From the NCBI GenBank assembly GCA_964436865.1, contig CAYTFK010000005.1, positions 1-64,000 of the forward strand: a stretch of 64,000 nt of DNA, in the 5' to 3' direction. The position numbers and the translations under genes were made by a program. The notes beneath the pieces are model-generated. The model was not told the origin of the DNA and made no database searches. It saw only the letters and a program-made list of their open reading frames with translations. How positions within the stretch are numbered: position 1 is the first letter of the stretch; every line of letters begins with the position of its first letter. Positions 54,573-64,000 of this stretch are shown piece after piece. The DNA is from JAXGPP01 sp964436865. Lineage in GTDB: Bacteria > Planctomycetota > Planctomycetia > Pirellulales > Thermoguttaceae.

Positions 54573-55811
54573 ATGCGAACGTTGGGCGTGATTCTCGCGA
54601 GCGTTGCGGCCCTGGCCATGGCCGTCCCGCTCTCAGCGGCCGACTCGTCCGGCGCCTGGCAGATCGGCGAGCCGATCGTCACCTACTGGGCCGGGCCGCC
54701 GATGACCGACGCCGTGGCGGAGCAGATGCGTGACGGGGGCTTCAACGTCGTGTGGTGCACCGAGGAACAACTCGATGTGGCCCAGCGGCACGGACTGCGC
54801 GGGCAGCTCACCAGCGGACTGCTTTCGCCGGCGGTGCTCGATGATCCGGCGAGGCGCGCGGAGCTGGACGCGCTGGTCGACCGGGTTCGCAGCCACCCGG
54901 CACTCTACTGCTACTACATCACCGACGAACCGAGCGCGGCGGCATTTCCCGCGCTGGGGCGCCTGGTGGACTATCTTCGCCAGCGCGATCCGTCGCACCT
55001 GGCCTACATCAATCTGTTCCCGACCTATGCCAACAACGAGCAGCTTGGCACCAGCGGCGATACGGTGACCGCTTATCGAGAACACCTGCGGCAGTACATG
55101 GAGATCGTTCGGCCGGGACTGGTCAGTTACGACCACTACCAGTTCGCCAGCGACGGCGATCTCGACGGCTACTTCCTCAACCTGGCGATGATCCGTGAAG
55201 TCGCACTGGCGGCCGATGTGCCGTTCTTGAACATCGTGCAGGCCTGCTCCTGGACGCCGGTCCGACGCGTGCCGCAGCCCGATGAGATGCGCTATCTCGT
55301 CTATACGACGCTCGCCTACGGCGCGCAAGGGATCTCGTACTACGTCTACTGCGCGGCGGGGCATACGGGGGGCATCGCCCTGGCGGATGGCACGCCGACG
55401 CCGATCTACCATGCCCTGAAATCGCTCAATCGCGAGTTTGTGGCGATCGCCGGGCAGCTCCAGCCGCTGCGGTCGCTCGGCGTGTACCACGCGGGGATGA
55501 CGCCCGCCGGCGCGGTGCCGCTTCCCGGGAATCTGGCCTTCCGCTTCGAACCGGCTATCCCGCACGAGCCCTACGCGCCTCCCGAGCCTGTGCGCGGCTT
55601 TCTGCTCGGCGCGTTTGGATCCGGCGACGCGCCGAGCCATGCGATGGTGGTCAATCTCGACTACCGCAAAGAAGCGGCCGTGGGGCTGGTGGGTCCCGGC
55701 GCGCTGGAGTCGTTCGATGCGGCCACCGGCCAGTGGTCGGCGGCGGGCGGCGATCGGGTTGAGTTGCGGCTGCCCCCCGGCGGCGGGCGGCTGGTCCGCG
55801 TCGGACAATGA
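54573..55811 (+). CDS. Secreted glycoside-hydrolase-like protein
   Basis: The protein has 412 residues. AGGAG at 54561-54565 precedes the ATG by seven bases. A signal peptide ends at LSAADS. The mature part reads like a TIM-barrel glycosidase (GGFNVVWCTEEQLDVAQRHG, YYITDEPSAAAFPALG, VSYDHYQFASDG, LVYTTLAYGAQGISYYVYC). The Glu in TDEP could be an acid/base residue, as in GH42-like proteins, but no family is certain. Its relation to the preceding MoxR operon is hidden by the gap. Confidence 0.72.
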   Translation: MRTLGVILASVAALAMAVPLSAADSSGAWQIGEPIVTYWAGPPMTDAVAEQMRDGGFNVVWCTEEQLDVAQRHGLRGQLTSGLLSPAVLDDPARRAELDALVDRVRSHPALYCYYITDEPSAAAFPALGRLVDYLRQRDPSHLAYINLFPTYANNEQLGTSGDTVTAYREHLRQYMEIVRPGLVSYDHYQFASDGDLDGYFLNLAMIREVALAADVPFLNIVQACSWTPVRRVPQPDEMRYLVYTTLAYGAQGISYYVYCAAGHTGGIALADGTPTPIYHALKSLNREFVAIAGQLQPLRSLGVYHAGMTPAGAVPLPGNLAFRFEPAIPHEPYAPPEPVRGFLLGAFGSGDAPSHAMVVNLDYRKEAAVGLVGPGALESFDAATGQWSAAGGDRVELRLPPGGGRLVRVGQ

Positions 55812-55822
55812 CGCGGCGAGTG

Positions 55823-57067
55823 TTACAGCGCGGCGAGGTTCGTGAAGCTCACGGACGTCGAGAACGGCAGCGCCCCGTACAACCCCCGGGTGAAGACCTG
55901 ATCGACGAAGTCGTTGGCTTCCTGGATCTGGCTCTTCGGCACGATGACCACGTCGGAATCGTTGAGCCAGATTTCCCCTGCCGGGCAGGGAGTCTTCCCG
56001 CGCAACGCCTCTTCGATGTCGACGATCGTAGCCATCAGGCACCAGTTTTCGTCGCGGCGGAAGATGACCACCTGATGCAGTTTGGCTCCGACTCGCCAGC
56101 TTCCGGCCATGCTGATCGCGTGCAACACCGTGGTGGGACCGGTGAGCTCGAATCGCCCCGGAGTGCCGACTTCTCCGAGCACGTAGACATAACGGGGAGC
56201 GCGCTGGACGAGCACCGGCACGACTTCGATTCCCTCGATGTAGGCCCGGTAGCGCTCGTTCAGCTCCTGCTGCAACTCGCGGAGCGTGAGCCCCTGGGCC
56301 GGGACGCTGCCCAGCACGGGAAGCGAGATCGTTCCTTCGGGCGTGATCCGCGCCAGCCGGTTCTGACCGCCTTCGCCGTAGCGGCGGTCGACCGTCGCCC
56401 GGAGGTCTTCCAGCTTGCTGTTGACCCTGAGCGGGGTCACGGTGATCGACGGGACCTTGTAGTACTCTTCGTAAAGCTTCTCCAGGTCGTCGCGCAACTG
56501 GGTGATGGTCCGCCCAGTGGCTTTCACCTGTCCGAGCAGCCGTAACGTGATGGTACCGTCGGGCTGGATGAGAAGCTCGCGGTCGAGCTGTGGATCGGTG
56601 AACGATTCGACTCGGATCTCGTCGCCCACGTTGAGCTTGTAAGGCTGCGGCTGCTCCTCCCGGGTAAGGCGGTAGACCAGGTCGAGCTCGTCGTCCACGC
56701 GAAGCCGATACTCCGCCACGTGCGCCGTCCGCGCTGAGCCGACATATTCGCCCTGCGCGTAGCGTTGCCATTGGGACGAGCGGATGCACTCCCATTGACA
56801 ATTGCTCGACCAGCTCGGTCCGCAGGGGTTGCATGGCGCCGATTCGAAGGCCTGGCACAAGACGACCTCGCTGGGCGCTGCAGCCACCGCCGTGACACTC
56901 GGCACCGGCGGCCGCGGTTCGCCGGCGCTTCCGGAAAGCAGCTCGCCGGGCGGCGTGGCGGCCTGGCAGCCGGCAACGAGGGCGGCGGCAAACACCAGCG
57001 CAATCCTGAACATGTTTCCCAGATCACGGGCCGATCGAGTGGTGGAGTCTCGCATAGGGACGCTCAT
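55823..57067 (-). CDS. Polysaccharide export (Wza-like) lipoprotein
   Basis: The protein has about 414 residues. A lipoprotein signal ends in LVAGC. It then carries the polysaccharide-export domain: LNVGDEIRVESFTDPQLD, LIQPDGTITLRLLGQVKATG, followed by SLBB-type repeats (RITPEGTISLPVLGSVPAQG, VYVLGEVGTPGRFEL). Such proteins form the outer-membrane channel for capsule or exopolysaccharide. Starts at 57067, 57055 and 57013 are all in frame; 57013 gives the shortest signal, while 57067 fits the 23-base gap from the upstream TPR gene. No partner export kinase or polymerase is nearby. Confidence 0.85.
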   Translation of the reverse strand: MSVPMRDSTTRSARDLGNMFRIALVFAAALVAGCQAATPPGELLSGSAGEPRPPVPSVTAVAAAPSEVVLCQAFESAPCNPCGPSWSSNCQWECIRSSQWQRYAQGEYVGSARTAHVAEYRLRVDDELDLVYRLTREEQPQPYKLNVGDEIRVESFTDPQLDRELLIQPDGTITLRLLGQVKATGRTITQLRDDLEKLYEEYYKVPSITVTPLRVNSKLEDLRATVDRRYGEGGQNRLARITPEGTISLPVLGSVPAQGLTLRELQQELNERYRAYIEGIEVVPVLVQRAPRYVYVLGEVGTPGRFELTGPTTVLHAISMAGSWRVGAKLHQVVIFRRDENWCLMATIVDIEEALRGKTPCPAGEIWLNDSDVVIVPKSQIQEANDFVDQVFTRGLYGALPFSTSVSFTNLAAL

Positions 57068-57090
57068 CCTGCCTGCACTTTGCTTTGAAT

Positions 57091-58866
57091 TCACTTCCGG
57101 TGCGGAGCGGCTCCGCCCGGCGACGCGGCCATTTCGGACTTGCCCGCCGGAACGCCGGCAAACGTCTGCGGCGGAAGCCATCGCACCGGTCCGGCGAGGG
57201 CGGGGGCTTTCGTGCTGCCGCCCTGCTGCGCCAGGGCGCGGGCCCGCTGGGCCCGTCCGCGCTCGCCAAGGTGCTCATAGACCACGCCCAGGTTGTGCCA
57301 GGCAGTCGGCGACTTGCTGTTGATGGTAAGGCTATGCTCGATGGCCAGACGGGCTTCGTCGTAGCGCCCGCCCTGGGCCAGCAGGACTCCCAGCTCGTTT
57401 GATGCCAGGTAGTTCGCCGGGGCGGCGAGGATTGCAGCCTGGCAAAGAGCCATTGCCTTCGGCTTGGCCGCCGGTACCGCAGTCGACTCGTCCCCCAGCA
57501 CGCTGTGCAGCCTGGCCATCCCGTAAAGCGCCATCGACGCGGCCACTTCGTTGCCGGCTGCCAGGCTGAGTTGCTCCTGGGCAAACGTGAAGTAGGCCCC
57601 CATCGCCACCATCGGACTGACCCTGCCGGCGTTTTCGCGAAGCACCGGTGTACGATGACCCGCAGCAATCGTGGCCATATCGAGATTGGCCTCCAATTGC
57701 CCGCCGCGGGGGATGAAATCTCCGGCCTCGTCGAGTGCCGTCAGTCCGGCAGCCAGCGCCCGGCTGTGCCGATCGGTCTGGTATTCGTTGTCCAGCCCTT
57801 GCGCCACCAGCCGCAACGCGGTGATAAACTCCGCCCGTGCCGAGAAGTACGCTTTGCGACTGGCCAGTTCGAAGGCGCGGCGCGTGTGCAGATCGGCCTC
57901 GCGGGCGAGCAACTCCAGCTCGCGTGATCGGATGCGAACGGCGTTCGGCGGCGGCAGGAGTGCCGGCTCTTCGATCAACGCCGGAGCCTGGTCGACAGGC
58001 GTCGGCTCGACGGGATCCACATCATACGATGGTTTGGCCGCTTTCACCGGCGGCAGAAACGCCGGGGGTGGAGGAAGGATGACCGGCTGCAACTCGTCGA
58101 CTGGGTCTTCGCCCGCCTCGGCTGATTGATCCGTCGGTTGATCCCTTGATTGATCCGTCGACCTGTCCGCCGTGCTGGGCATGGAGGGAAAGGGCGGCAA
58201 ATGCGGCGGCACGTCCATCGACCAGAGCGGCGCGGTTTCTCCGGCTGCCGGCGCAGGCGGGGTGCCTGGCGGTCGATCGGTCGGACGAGATGCATCGAGG
58301 GAAGCCTGCAAGGCCTCTGCCGCGAGAGCGAGGTTGGACGCCGCTTCCGGCAGTTCTATGATCGGTGGTCCGTCCAGGGTGTCCTCCAACTGCTCGCCGG
58401 CAGCATTGAGCAGGTTGTCCGGCGTTTGCACCGCGGAGGTGGTCTCCTGTAATGATTCCCCAGGCGACTGCTCGACCGGAGCAATCCCGTCGGTGGAGGC
58501 CGGTGCCGACAATCCGTTGGGACCGGCGGGCACCAGTGCGGGGCCGGCTGCCGTGGGAATCTCGACCGCCGACTCTTCACCGGCAAACGATACCAGAAGC
58601 ATACGGGCTTCGTTTGTCAGCGGCGGGAGCCAAGGGCGATCGGCGGCGGGCTCCGACCACTCACGCGGCGCGGTCGCATCCGGGAGTGTGGGCAAGGCGC
58701 GAGCGATTGGCCGCTCGCCGCGCGAAGCGAGGTGGCGCCATGCCTGATCGGACCTGTCTTGCGGCGCGGGAGGTCCGGCAGAAAAAAACCATCCGGCAGC
58801 CCAAAGGGCCAGCGACAAGGCGGCAGCAGCCCCGAGGGACTGCGCGGCAAGCAGTCGAGCCTTCAT
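57091..58866 (-). CDS. TPR-containing membrane-anchored protein
   Basis: The protein has 591 residues. An N-terminal hydrophobic segment (LGAAAALSLALWAAGWFF) is followed by about 290 residues of Pro/Ala/Thr-rich low complexity, including a short repeat in which TDQS occurs twice at positions around 240-250. The C-terminal third (about 320-560) is helical with TPR-like units (SNELGVLLAQGGRYDEARLA, AWHNLGVVYEHLGERGRAQ). It directly precedes the polysaccharide-export gene, so a scaffold role in envelope polysaccharide assembly is likely. No enzyme motif was seen. Confidence 0.75.
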   Translation of the reverse strand: MKARLLAAQSLGAAAALSLALWAAGWFFSAGPPAPQDRSDQAWRHLASRGERPIARALPTLPDATAPREWSEPAADRPWLPPLTNEARMLLVSFAGEESAVEIPTAAGPALVPAGPNGLSAPASTDGIAPVEQSPGESLQETTSAVQTPDNLLNAAGEQLEDTLDGPPIIELPEAASNLALAAEALQASLDASRPTDRPPGTPPAPAAGETAPLWSMDVPPHLPPFPSMPSTADRSTDQSRDQPTDQSAEAGEDPVDELQPVILPPPPAFLPPVKAAKPSYDVDPVEPTPVDQAPALIEEPALLPPPNAVRIRSRELELLAREADLHTRRAFELASRKAYFSARAEFITALRLVAQGLDNEYQTDRHSRALAAGLTALDEAGDFIPRGGQLEANLDMATIAAGHRTPVLRENAGRVSPMVAMGAYFTFAQEQLSLAAGNEVAASMALYGMARLHSVLGDESTAVPAAKPKAMALCQAAILAAPANYLASNELGVLLAQGGRYDEARLAIEHSLTINSKSPTAWHNLGVVYEHLGERGRAQRARALAQQGGSTKAPALAGPVRWLPPQTFAGVPAGKSEMAASPGGAAPHRK

Positions 58867-59182
58867 CTTCCGTGACCCGTCAATGCGGTAGGCGCTGGGC
58901 GCAGAGATCCATAATGCGTCACTGTGTCGGATCGGCTTGCGATCAGGCGGCGCTGAGCAAAAGCGGCCGCGGCAGGCCAGCGTGGCAGAAGCGGGCCTGA
59001 ACAGGCGTCACAAGCCCTTTCGGCGGCCCGTGCGAGCCGCCATCCGCAGCACAAACCTCACGCAACGCAGAGGCTGCAAGTCAGCGCAACCCGGAAAGGT
59101 TGCGGAAAGGAATGCGGGATTCGCCGATTATGCTGCCCGTTGACGGCGGGGGGCGCATCGTGTATCGTCAGCTTTTGAACGG
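58867..59182. other. Divergent intergenic region between the TPR gene and the riboswitch
   Basis: About 316 bases show no gene. They must hold the promoter for the TPR-export pair and the one for the riboswitch transcript; I could not pick out either with confidence. Confidence 0.5.
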
Positions 59183-59395
59183 CGCGTTGGTGGTCGGCCG
59201 CAGGCGCTTGAGCGGCCGACAAACAGGGAACTCCGGTGCGACTCCGGGACGGCCCCGCCGCTGTGACCGACTGATTGAGGCTGCCCATTCTCGTATGAGC
59301 CATTGTCGCCCCCCCGGCTCCAGCCACGGAGCTTTGAGGGAGCGATGAGAAGGCCGGGCAGTGAAGGGTCGGGAGTCAGAAGACCTACCAGCGCG
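59183..59395 (+). promoter_or_regulatory. Cobalamin riboswitch
   Basis: The + strand shows the conserved order of the B12 aptamer. P1 is CGCGTTGGT (59183-59191) with ACCAGCGCG (59387-59395). The core is GGGAACTCCGGTGCGA, then CCCCGCCGCTGTGAC (59233-59267). The B12 box is GAGTCAGAAGACCTACC (59373-59389). It binds adenosylcobalamin or a related corrinoid and normally represses the downstream gene. The next gene is the DUF1559 gene at 59544, 148 bases further, with a 7-bp hairpin (CACGGTC/GACCGTG, 59489-59508) in the platform. Confidence 0.9.
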
Positions 59396-59543
59396 GAACG
59401 AGTGGCGCTCTACGTGGGATAGACGCCGCGCGACAGTCACCCCGAGGAAATCGCGCTGCCCCGCGTTTCAAAGTTCTTGCAGACGGTTCACGGTCCGCGC
59501 TGACCGTGCGCTGCGGGGGGGCGACGCGATTGGGAGTACGCCA

Positions 59544-60353
59544 ATGCCTGCTCGAATGGATCGAGGCGCGGAGAATGTTAAACAGGGCTTCACCCTGGTA
59601 GAATTGCTCGTGGTAATCGCGATTATCGGGCTGCTGATTGCGCTCTTGCTGCCGGCGGTGCAGGCGGCCCGGGAGTCGGCCCGCAGCGCACAGTGCAAGA
59701 ATAGCCTCAAACAACTGGGTTTGGCGCTGCACAATCACGTGTCGGCCTACAATGGCACGCTCTCTCCGGCCCGCACCGTGCTGCCCAGTGGCGACGACAA
59801 ATGGTGGTTCGGGCTCGTGCTGCAAGGCACCAACGCCATCGATGCGATGGAAGGCCACCTGGCCCCGTACTACGAGGCGAACCGTGCCACGACCAGGTGC
59901 CCCGACCTGAACGACGACGAGGTGGAACTCGTTTACCAGGGGGGCACCGGCGGCTACGGGTACAACTACCAGTACCTGGCTCCGCTGGAGTACGCTCCGC
60001 CCACCTGGCTGCCCACCTGGAGACCGACGAAGATCGAGCATTTCAAGTGCACCCACCGGACGATCGCGTTTGCCGACAGCGTCGGCACGTGGATCGAACC
60101 CTGGCCGAGCGGGCCGGTGACGCTCCGCGAGGTGCCGCTCATCGAGCCTCCCTCGGGGCAATACCCGGCGATCCACTTTCGTCACGGGGGAAAGACAGCC
60201 AATGTCTGCTTCCTCGACGGCCATGCTGAGACCTGGACGGAACCGGTGCGAAACTCGCCGGCCGACTGGGAGCCCCTCTCGGCCACACAACGGCGGGACA
60301 AGGAGAATATCTACGACATCGGCACGGACGACAGTCTCTGGGACAAGCAGTAA
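59544..60353 (+). CDS. DUF1559 protein with prepilin-type N-terminus, behind a cobalamin riboswitch
   Basis: The protein has 269 residues, shorter than the DUF1559 protein at 15866. GGGAG at 59532-59536 is seven bases upstream. The prepilin motif is [19 protein letters not shown], followed by [20 protein letters not shown]. The C-terminal signature is [19 protein letters not shown]. The middle differs from the paralogue: it lacks the [14 protein letters not shown] segment and has a Trp/Tyr-rich [13 protein letters not shown]. Its control by a B12 riboswitch is unusual and suggests an envelope structure linked to corrinoid uptake. It ends a few bases from the convergent YfhO gene. Confidence 0.92.
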   Translation: MPARMDRGAENVKQGFTLVELLVVIAIIGLLIALLLPAVQAARESARSAQCKNSLKQLGLALHNHVSAYNGTLSPARTVLPSGDDKWWFGLVLQGTNAIDAMEGHLAPYYEANRATTRCPDLNDDEVELVYQGGTGGYGYNYQYLAPLEYAPPTWLPTWRPTKIEHFKCTHRTIAFADSVGTWIEPWPSGPVTLREVPLIEPPSGQYPAIHFRHGGKTANVCFLDGHAETWTEPVRNSPADWEPLSATQRRDKENIYDIGTDDSLWDKQ

Positions 60354-62970
60354 CGCCTCAGGTTTCTGGCAGTCGCGAGAGACAAGGCGGCGCACAGCGC
60401 CAGCCACGCGGCGCCGCTGGCCAGCGCGCCCCAGAAGAGGTTGGCGGGGCGATAACGGAACACCACGCGATGAGGGCCGGACTCGAGCCACACGCCGCGC
60501 ATGACGCGGTTCGTCTGGAGGATCGGCGCCTCGCGCGGCCGCTCGCCCGGCGATTGGACTTCGGCCCGCCAACCCGGATAGAACTGATCGGAAAGCACGA
60601 GCAGGCCGGGCCGGGCCAATTCGGCTTCAATCTCGACCTTGAGCGGTTCATANNNNNNNNNNNNNNNNNNNNNNNNNNNNNNNNNNNNNNNNNNNNNNNN
60701 NNNNNNNNNNNNNNNNNNNNNNNNNNNNNNNNNNNNNNNNNNNNNNNNNNNNTCGATACGCGCTGGCCGCCGGGCAAACGGCAGTCGCCGGGAAGGATGG
60801 CGTAATGCGCGTGGGTGTACAGGATCTGCGGGATCGGTTCGCTCCAGTCGGACAGGTGACCTTCCTGTTCTTCACCCGGGCTGGCCGCAATGCGGACACC
60901 GCGCTTGCCCACGCCGAGATAGGTCCGGTAGTCGCGTGGAATCATCGTGCCGTAGACCTCGATGACGCCGATCTGCGGTGCGAGATGGTGCTTGGCCGAA
61001 AGGCTGTCGCGCTGCCAGCGGGCCATTGCGGCCACGCGATCGGTCGACGAAGTCTGTTGCCAGGACGAAAGGCCCCAATACGGGCGGCGGAAAACACGGA
61101 TCGGGTCCGGATCACCACGTCGGATTTCCTCGTTCGCCAGAACCGATGCCAGTGCGGAGGGCGCGCTCAAGCGATCTTCGTCGGCACAGGCCACCATCCA
61201 GCGATTCGCCATGCCCAGATCGAGCGCAACCAGGATGACCAGGCTTGCCGTGGCCAGCGGAATTCCGCGAGCGACGCGCGGCACGAGCCACCACGCAAGG
61301 CCGCCGACCAGAGCCGCCTGCGCGAAAGCGATCAGCACATCGGCCGTCGCGCCCCGGACATCCAACGGGCCAAACGCGGGATCAGCCGGCGCGCCAGCGA
61401 GCCAACCGGCCCACCACGGTCGCGCGATCCAGACTGCAATCGCGCCCGCCAGGCTGACCGACGCAACCGCCAGGAAGACGCGGCCAAAGCGGCGCGCCTC
61501 GCCCGCGTGGAGGCGGTCCCAGCCGATTGCCGCGAGCATGCTCAAGCCCAGGGCTGCCACCACCAGCAGTTTCGCCGGGTAGCGGAAATAGACGTAGCCG
61601 GGCAGAGCGACCGTCATCAGCCAGTACAAACCGCCGAAAGGGGCCCCGACTGGCGCCGTCCCGGTCCCGCCGCGCCAGAGGTCGATCTGCATCCACCACC
61701 AGCCCACGCCGTACCAGCCAAAGCTGGCCAGCACGGTCAGTACCACGGTCCAGGTAAGCCAGGTTTCGCGGGCCGTCGCCCGGCGGAAACGCATCGCCCC
61801 AAGGGCGAGCACCACCGGTATCAGGCCCATGTAGAGCGACGGCGCCCAGGTCCGGCCTTCAGCCGGGAGGACATCGAGCCAGCGGCGATGGACGGGAAAG
61901 GTCCGGCCGCTGACGTTGGGCCACAGAAACTCAGCCAGCCGCCACGGTCCGACGCTGAAGTGGAACGCATGCCGATGATGCGAGGCGGCCTCGGGCCAGC
62001 GGCAAGCGAGCGAATCCCACCAGTCTCCCGTCGCGCGTCCGTCGGCGACGCGCCCGCCCAATTCCCAGAGGCTGCGCGGCGTCGTCGACTCCGCACGATC
62101 GCTGAGCCGGCTGAACTCCGCCGACGGCAATACCTGCACAGCCGCCAGCAGAAAGGCGGCCAGCGCCGCGGCCGCCAGCAACACAGGCCGCCTGCGCAGC
62201 AGGCCCCCGGCGCCGAGCGACCAGGCTGATTTGCTCCCTTCTGCGAACCCCGTTGGCGAAGTGGCTTTGCCGCGATCCTTTCGTTCGTACCACCACAGCC
62301 ATGCCGCGTACAAAGCCGCCAGCAGTCCCGCATGATAGGCCAGTTCGGCGTTGCCTCCCAGCGTAATCAGGGCCAGCACGGCGCCCAGGCCGATGGCTGC
62401 CGGAAGACTGCGGCGGGTAAGCATGCGATCGGCGGCCTCAACGGCCAGCGGCAGCCATGCCGCGCCGACGAGAAAGACAACGTTACAGTATTGGAACAGC
62501 ACGTTGCCCGAAAAGGCATACGCCAGCGCGGCTACGCCCGCCGCCAGCACGCTTGCCTGCCAATACCGCGCCAGCCGGTACGCGCTGGCCGCCGCCAGCA
62601 GAACGTGCCCCATGATGTAGGCCTTGTAGGCCAGAGGGTAGGCCACTGGCAGCAGGAACAGGAGCGTGCCGGGGTAAAATACGCTGGATGTCGCGTTCGC
62701 GGCTAGCGGCACCCCCAGGTTCTCATAGGGATTCCAGAGCGGCGGTCGCCCGGCGCGCCACTCCTCGCGAACGAACTCGAAGAGCGGATAGTAGAAGTGG
62801 GCGGCGTCGCGGTAGATGAAGACACCCGAGCCTAGAAGGGCGTCGGCAAACACCCAGACGAAGAGCGCGCCGAGCACTGTCGCGATGAAGCCGTGCTCGC
62901 GAACCCAGCCGACCGAGCGCATCGGCGCCAGACGCCGCGAATCGCTCACAGAGTCTTGGAAAGTACGCAC
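60311..62970 (-). CDS. YfhO-like polytopic membrane protein, broken by an assembly gap
   Basis: The N-terminal part (from 62970) has many transmembrane helices: [69 protein letters not shown]. This is typical of YfhO-type bacterial membrane proteins involved in lipid-linked sugar transfer or teichoic-like glycosylation. After the 100-N gap, the correct C-terminus is in another frame: [16 protein letters not shown] and [17 protein letters not shown], ending at 60311. The gap length is therefore not a true count. The C-terminus overlaps the convergent DUF1559 gene by about 40 bases. Confidence 0.82.
60653..60752. other. Assembly gap, 100 N
   Basis: A run of exactly 100 N lies inside the YfhO-like gene. 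To join both halves in frame, the real gap length must leave remainder 2 on division by 3, if nothing else is wrong. Confidence 0.98.
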
Positions 62971-62999
62971 GCGAACACCGCCAGCTACCGCGCGACCGC

Positions 63000-63026
63000 A
63001 AAAAAACGGCCGCCCGCGCGGCGGCC
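63000..63026 (-). terminator. Rho-independent terminator of atpC
   Basis: On the minus strand GGCCGCC pairs with GGCGGCC (7 bp, 5-base loop) and is followed by GTTTTTTT. It lies 69 bases beyond the atpC stop. Confidence 0.8.
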
Positions 63027-63094
63027 CGCTTCTTCAATGGTAACCGGTCGCACGTCCGGTGAGCAGCCCCCGCCAGAACGGAGTGGATGCCCGA

Positions 63095-63541
63095 TCAAAC
63101 TGGGGGTACGGGTGCTGCCGAGGTGGCGGCAGACGCCCCGCCAGTTGCCTGCCGGCGGACGACGCGGATCTGAGCGCGGGCCTGTGCCAGCATTCGCTCG
63201 CGGACGCTCAGCAGTTCCTCCGTGTGGGCGGGCCGTTCCAGGGCACGGTTCAACTGCTCCTCGGCTGCGGCCAAGTCGACGCTCGCAGCGGGCATGGCCC
63301 GATTCGTCAATACGGAGACCACGTTGTTGACCACCTCGACGAAGCCCCCCTCAACGTAGAACCGGGCGATCTTCCCCCCCTCGCGAAGCCGCATTTCACC
63401 GTCGCCCAGACGGCCGATCATCGGGCTGTGTCCTGGCGCGATGCCGATCTCGCCGTCGAACAGTGGCAGGGCGACGAAGTCGGTCTCGCTGTCGAGAACC
63501 GTCTTCTCCGGTGTGACGACGATGCATTTGAGTCGCGGCAT
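63095..63541 (-). CDS. atpC: F-type ATP synthase epsilon subunit
   Basis: The protein has 148 residues. The N-terminal beta-sandwich is clear: LKCIVVTPEKTVLDSETDFVALPLFDGEIGIAPGHSPMIGRL, followed by a C-terminal two-helix domain (AAAEEQLNRALER). It is the central-stalk and inhibitory subunit of the F1 motor. It follows atpD by 73 bases, the standard order, and is the last gene of the operon since a terminator follows. Confidence 0.95.
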   Translation of the reverse strand: MPRLKCIVVTPEKTVLDSETDFVALPLFDGEIGIAPGHSPMIGRLGDGEMRLREGGKIARFYVEGGFVEVVNNVVSVLTNRAMPAASVDLAAAEEQLNRALERPAHTEELLSVRERMLAQARAQIRVVRRQATGGASAATSAAPVPPV

Positions 63542-63614
63542 GGACTGGGCTTTCAGCGGTCAGCTTTCAGCAATTCCTCGGTCGTTGATGCCTGGAGCCT
63601 GGTGCTTCCCGGCT

Positions 63615-64000
<386 letters not shown>

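Noticed and set aside
60358..60652. In-frame reading of YfhO through the second gap
   Set aside because: The reading gives an Arg/Ser-rich tail, whereas the adjacent frame gives a clear YfhO-type C-terminus.

Overview
The window looks like a piece of a planctomycete genome, most likely Pirellulales-like. This rests on high GC; two DUF1559 proteins with prepilin-type N-termini; several secreted Gfo/Idh/MocA-type oxidoreductases; a secreted beta-helix protein; the DapL route to lysine; and a MoxR/DUF58/DUF4129/DUF4350 cassette. Two runs of exactly 100 N (54454-54553 and 60653-60752) show it is a scaffolded draft or metagenome assembly. No tRNA, rRNA or CRISPR array was seen.

Layout. 1-10.4 kb is molybdenum-related: a MocA-like nucleotidyltransferase, then a secreted beta-helix protein with a FAD oxidoreductase, then xdhC divergent from a four-gene molybdenum hydroxylase operon (Tat-exported 2Fe-2S subunit, Moco subunit, FAD subunit, 69-residue Cys-rich protein). 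10.4-19.5 kb holds a DUF1326 protein, a secreted protein, an oxidoreductase, dapL, a DUF892 ferritin-like protein, a DUF1559 protein with a lipoprotein, and two glycosyltransferases. 20-36 kb is mainly housekeeping: nrdJ (B12-dependent ribonucleotide reductase), ribD, panB, gap, sixA, moaB, a lipoate-ligase-like gene, two exported oxidoreductases, a HEAT-like protein and a secretin-like protein.

36.0-40.5 kb is the accessory part. About 1 kb of gene-poor DNA is followed by a tight two-gene unit (HD-like phosphohydrolase plus permuted papain-fold C92 amidase). Another 0.9 kb of non-coding DNA follows, with a 202-bp element bounded by 14-bp inverted repeats and a tandem 30-bp repeat. 40.5-47 kb is the fatty-acid block (fabF, acpP, fabG, fabD, rpmF) and alaS, all on the minus strand. 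47.5-54.4 kb is an RDD/SpoIIM/membrane/DUF4129/DUF4350/MoxR/DUF58 operon with overlapping genes, cut by the first gap. 54.6-63 kb has a glycosidase-like secreted protein, a polysaccharide-export lipoprotein with a TPR protein, a cobalamin riboswitch directly in front of a DUF1559 gene, and a YfhO-like membrane protein broken by the second gap. The window ends with atpC and the 3' end of atpD.

The most unusual items are the cobalamin riboswitch controlling a lone DUF1559 pseudopilin-like gene, the HD/C92 two-gene islet, and the Cys-rich small protein ending the molybdenum hydroxylase operon. Promoter, hairpin and repeat calls were made by reading the sequence and were not scored by software.
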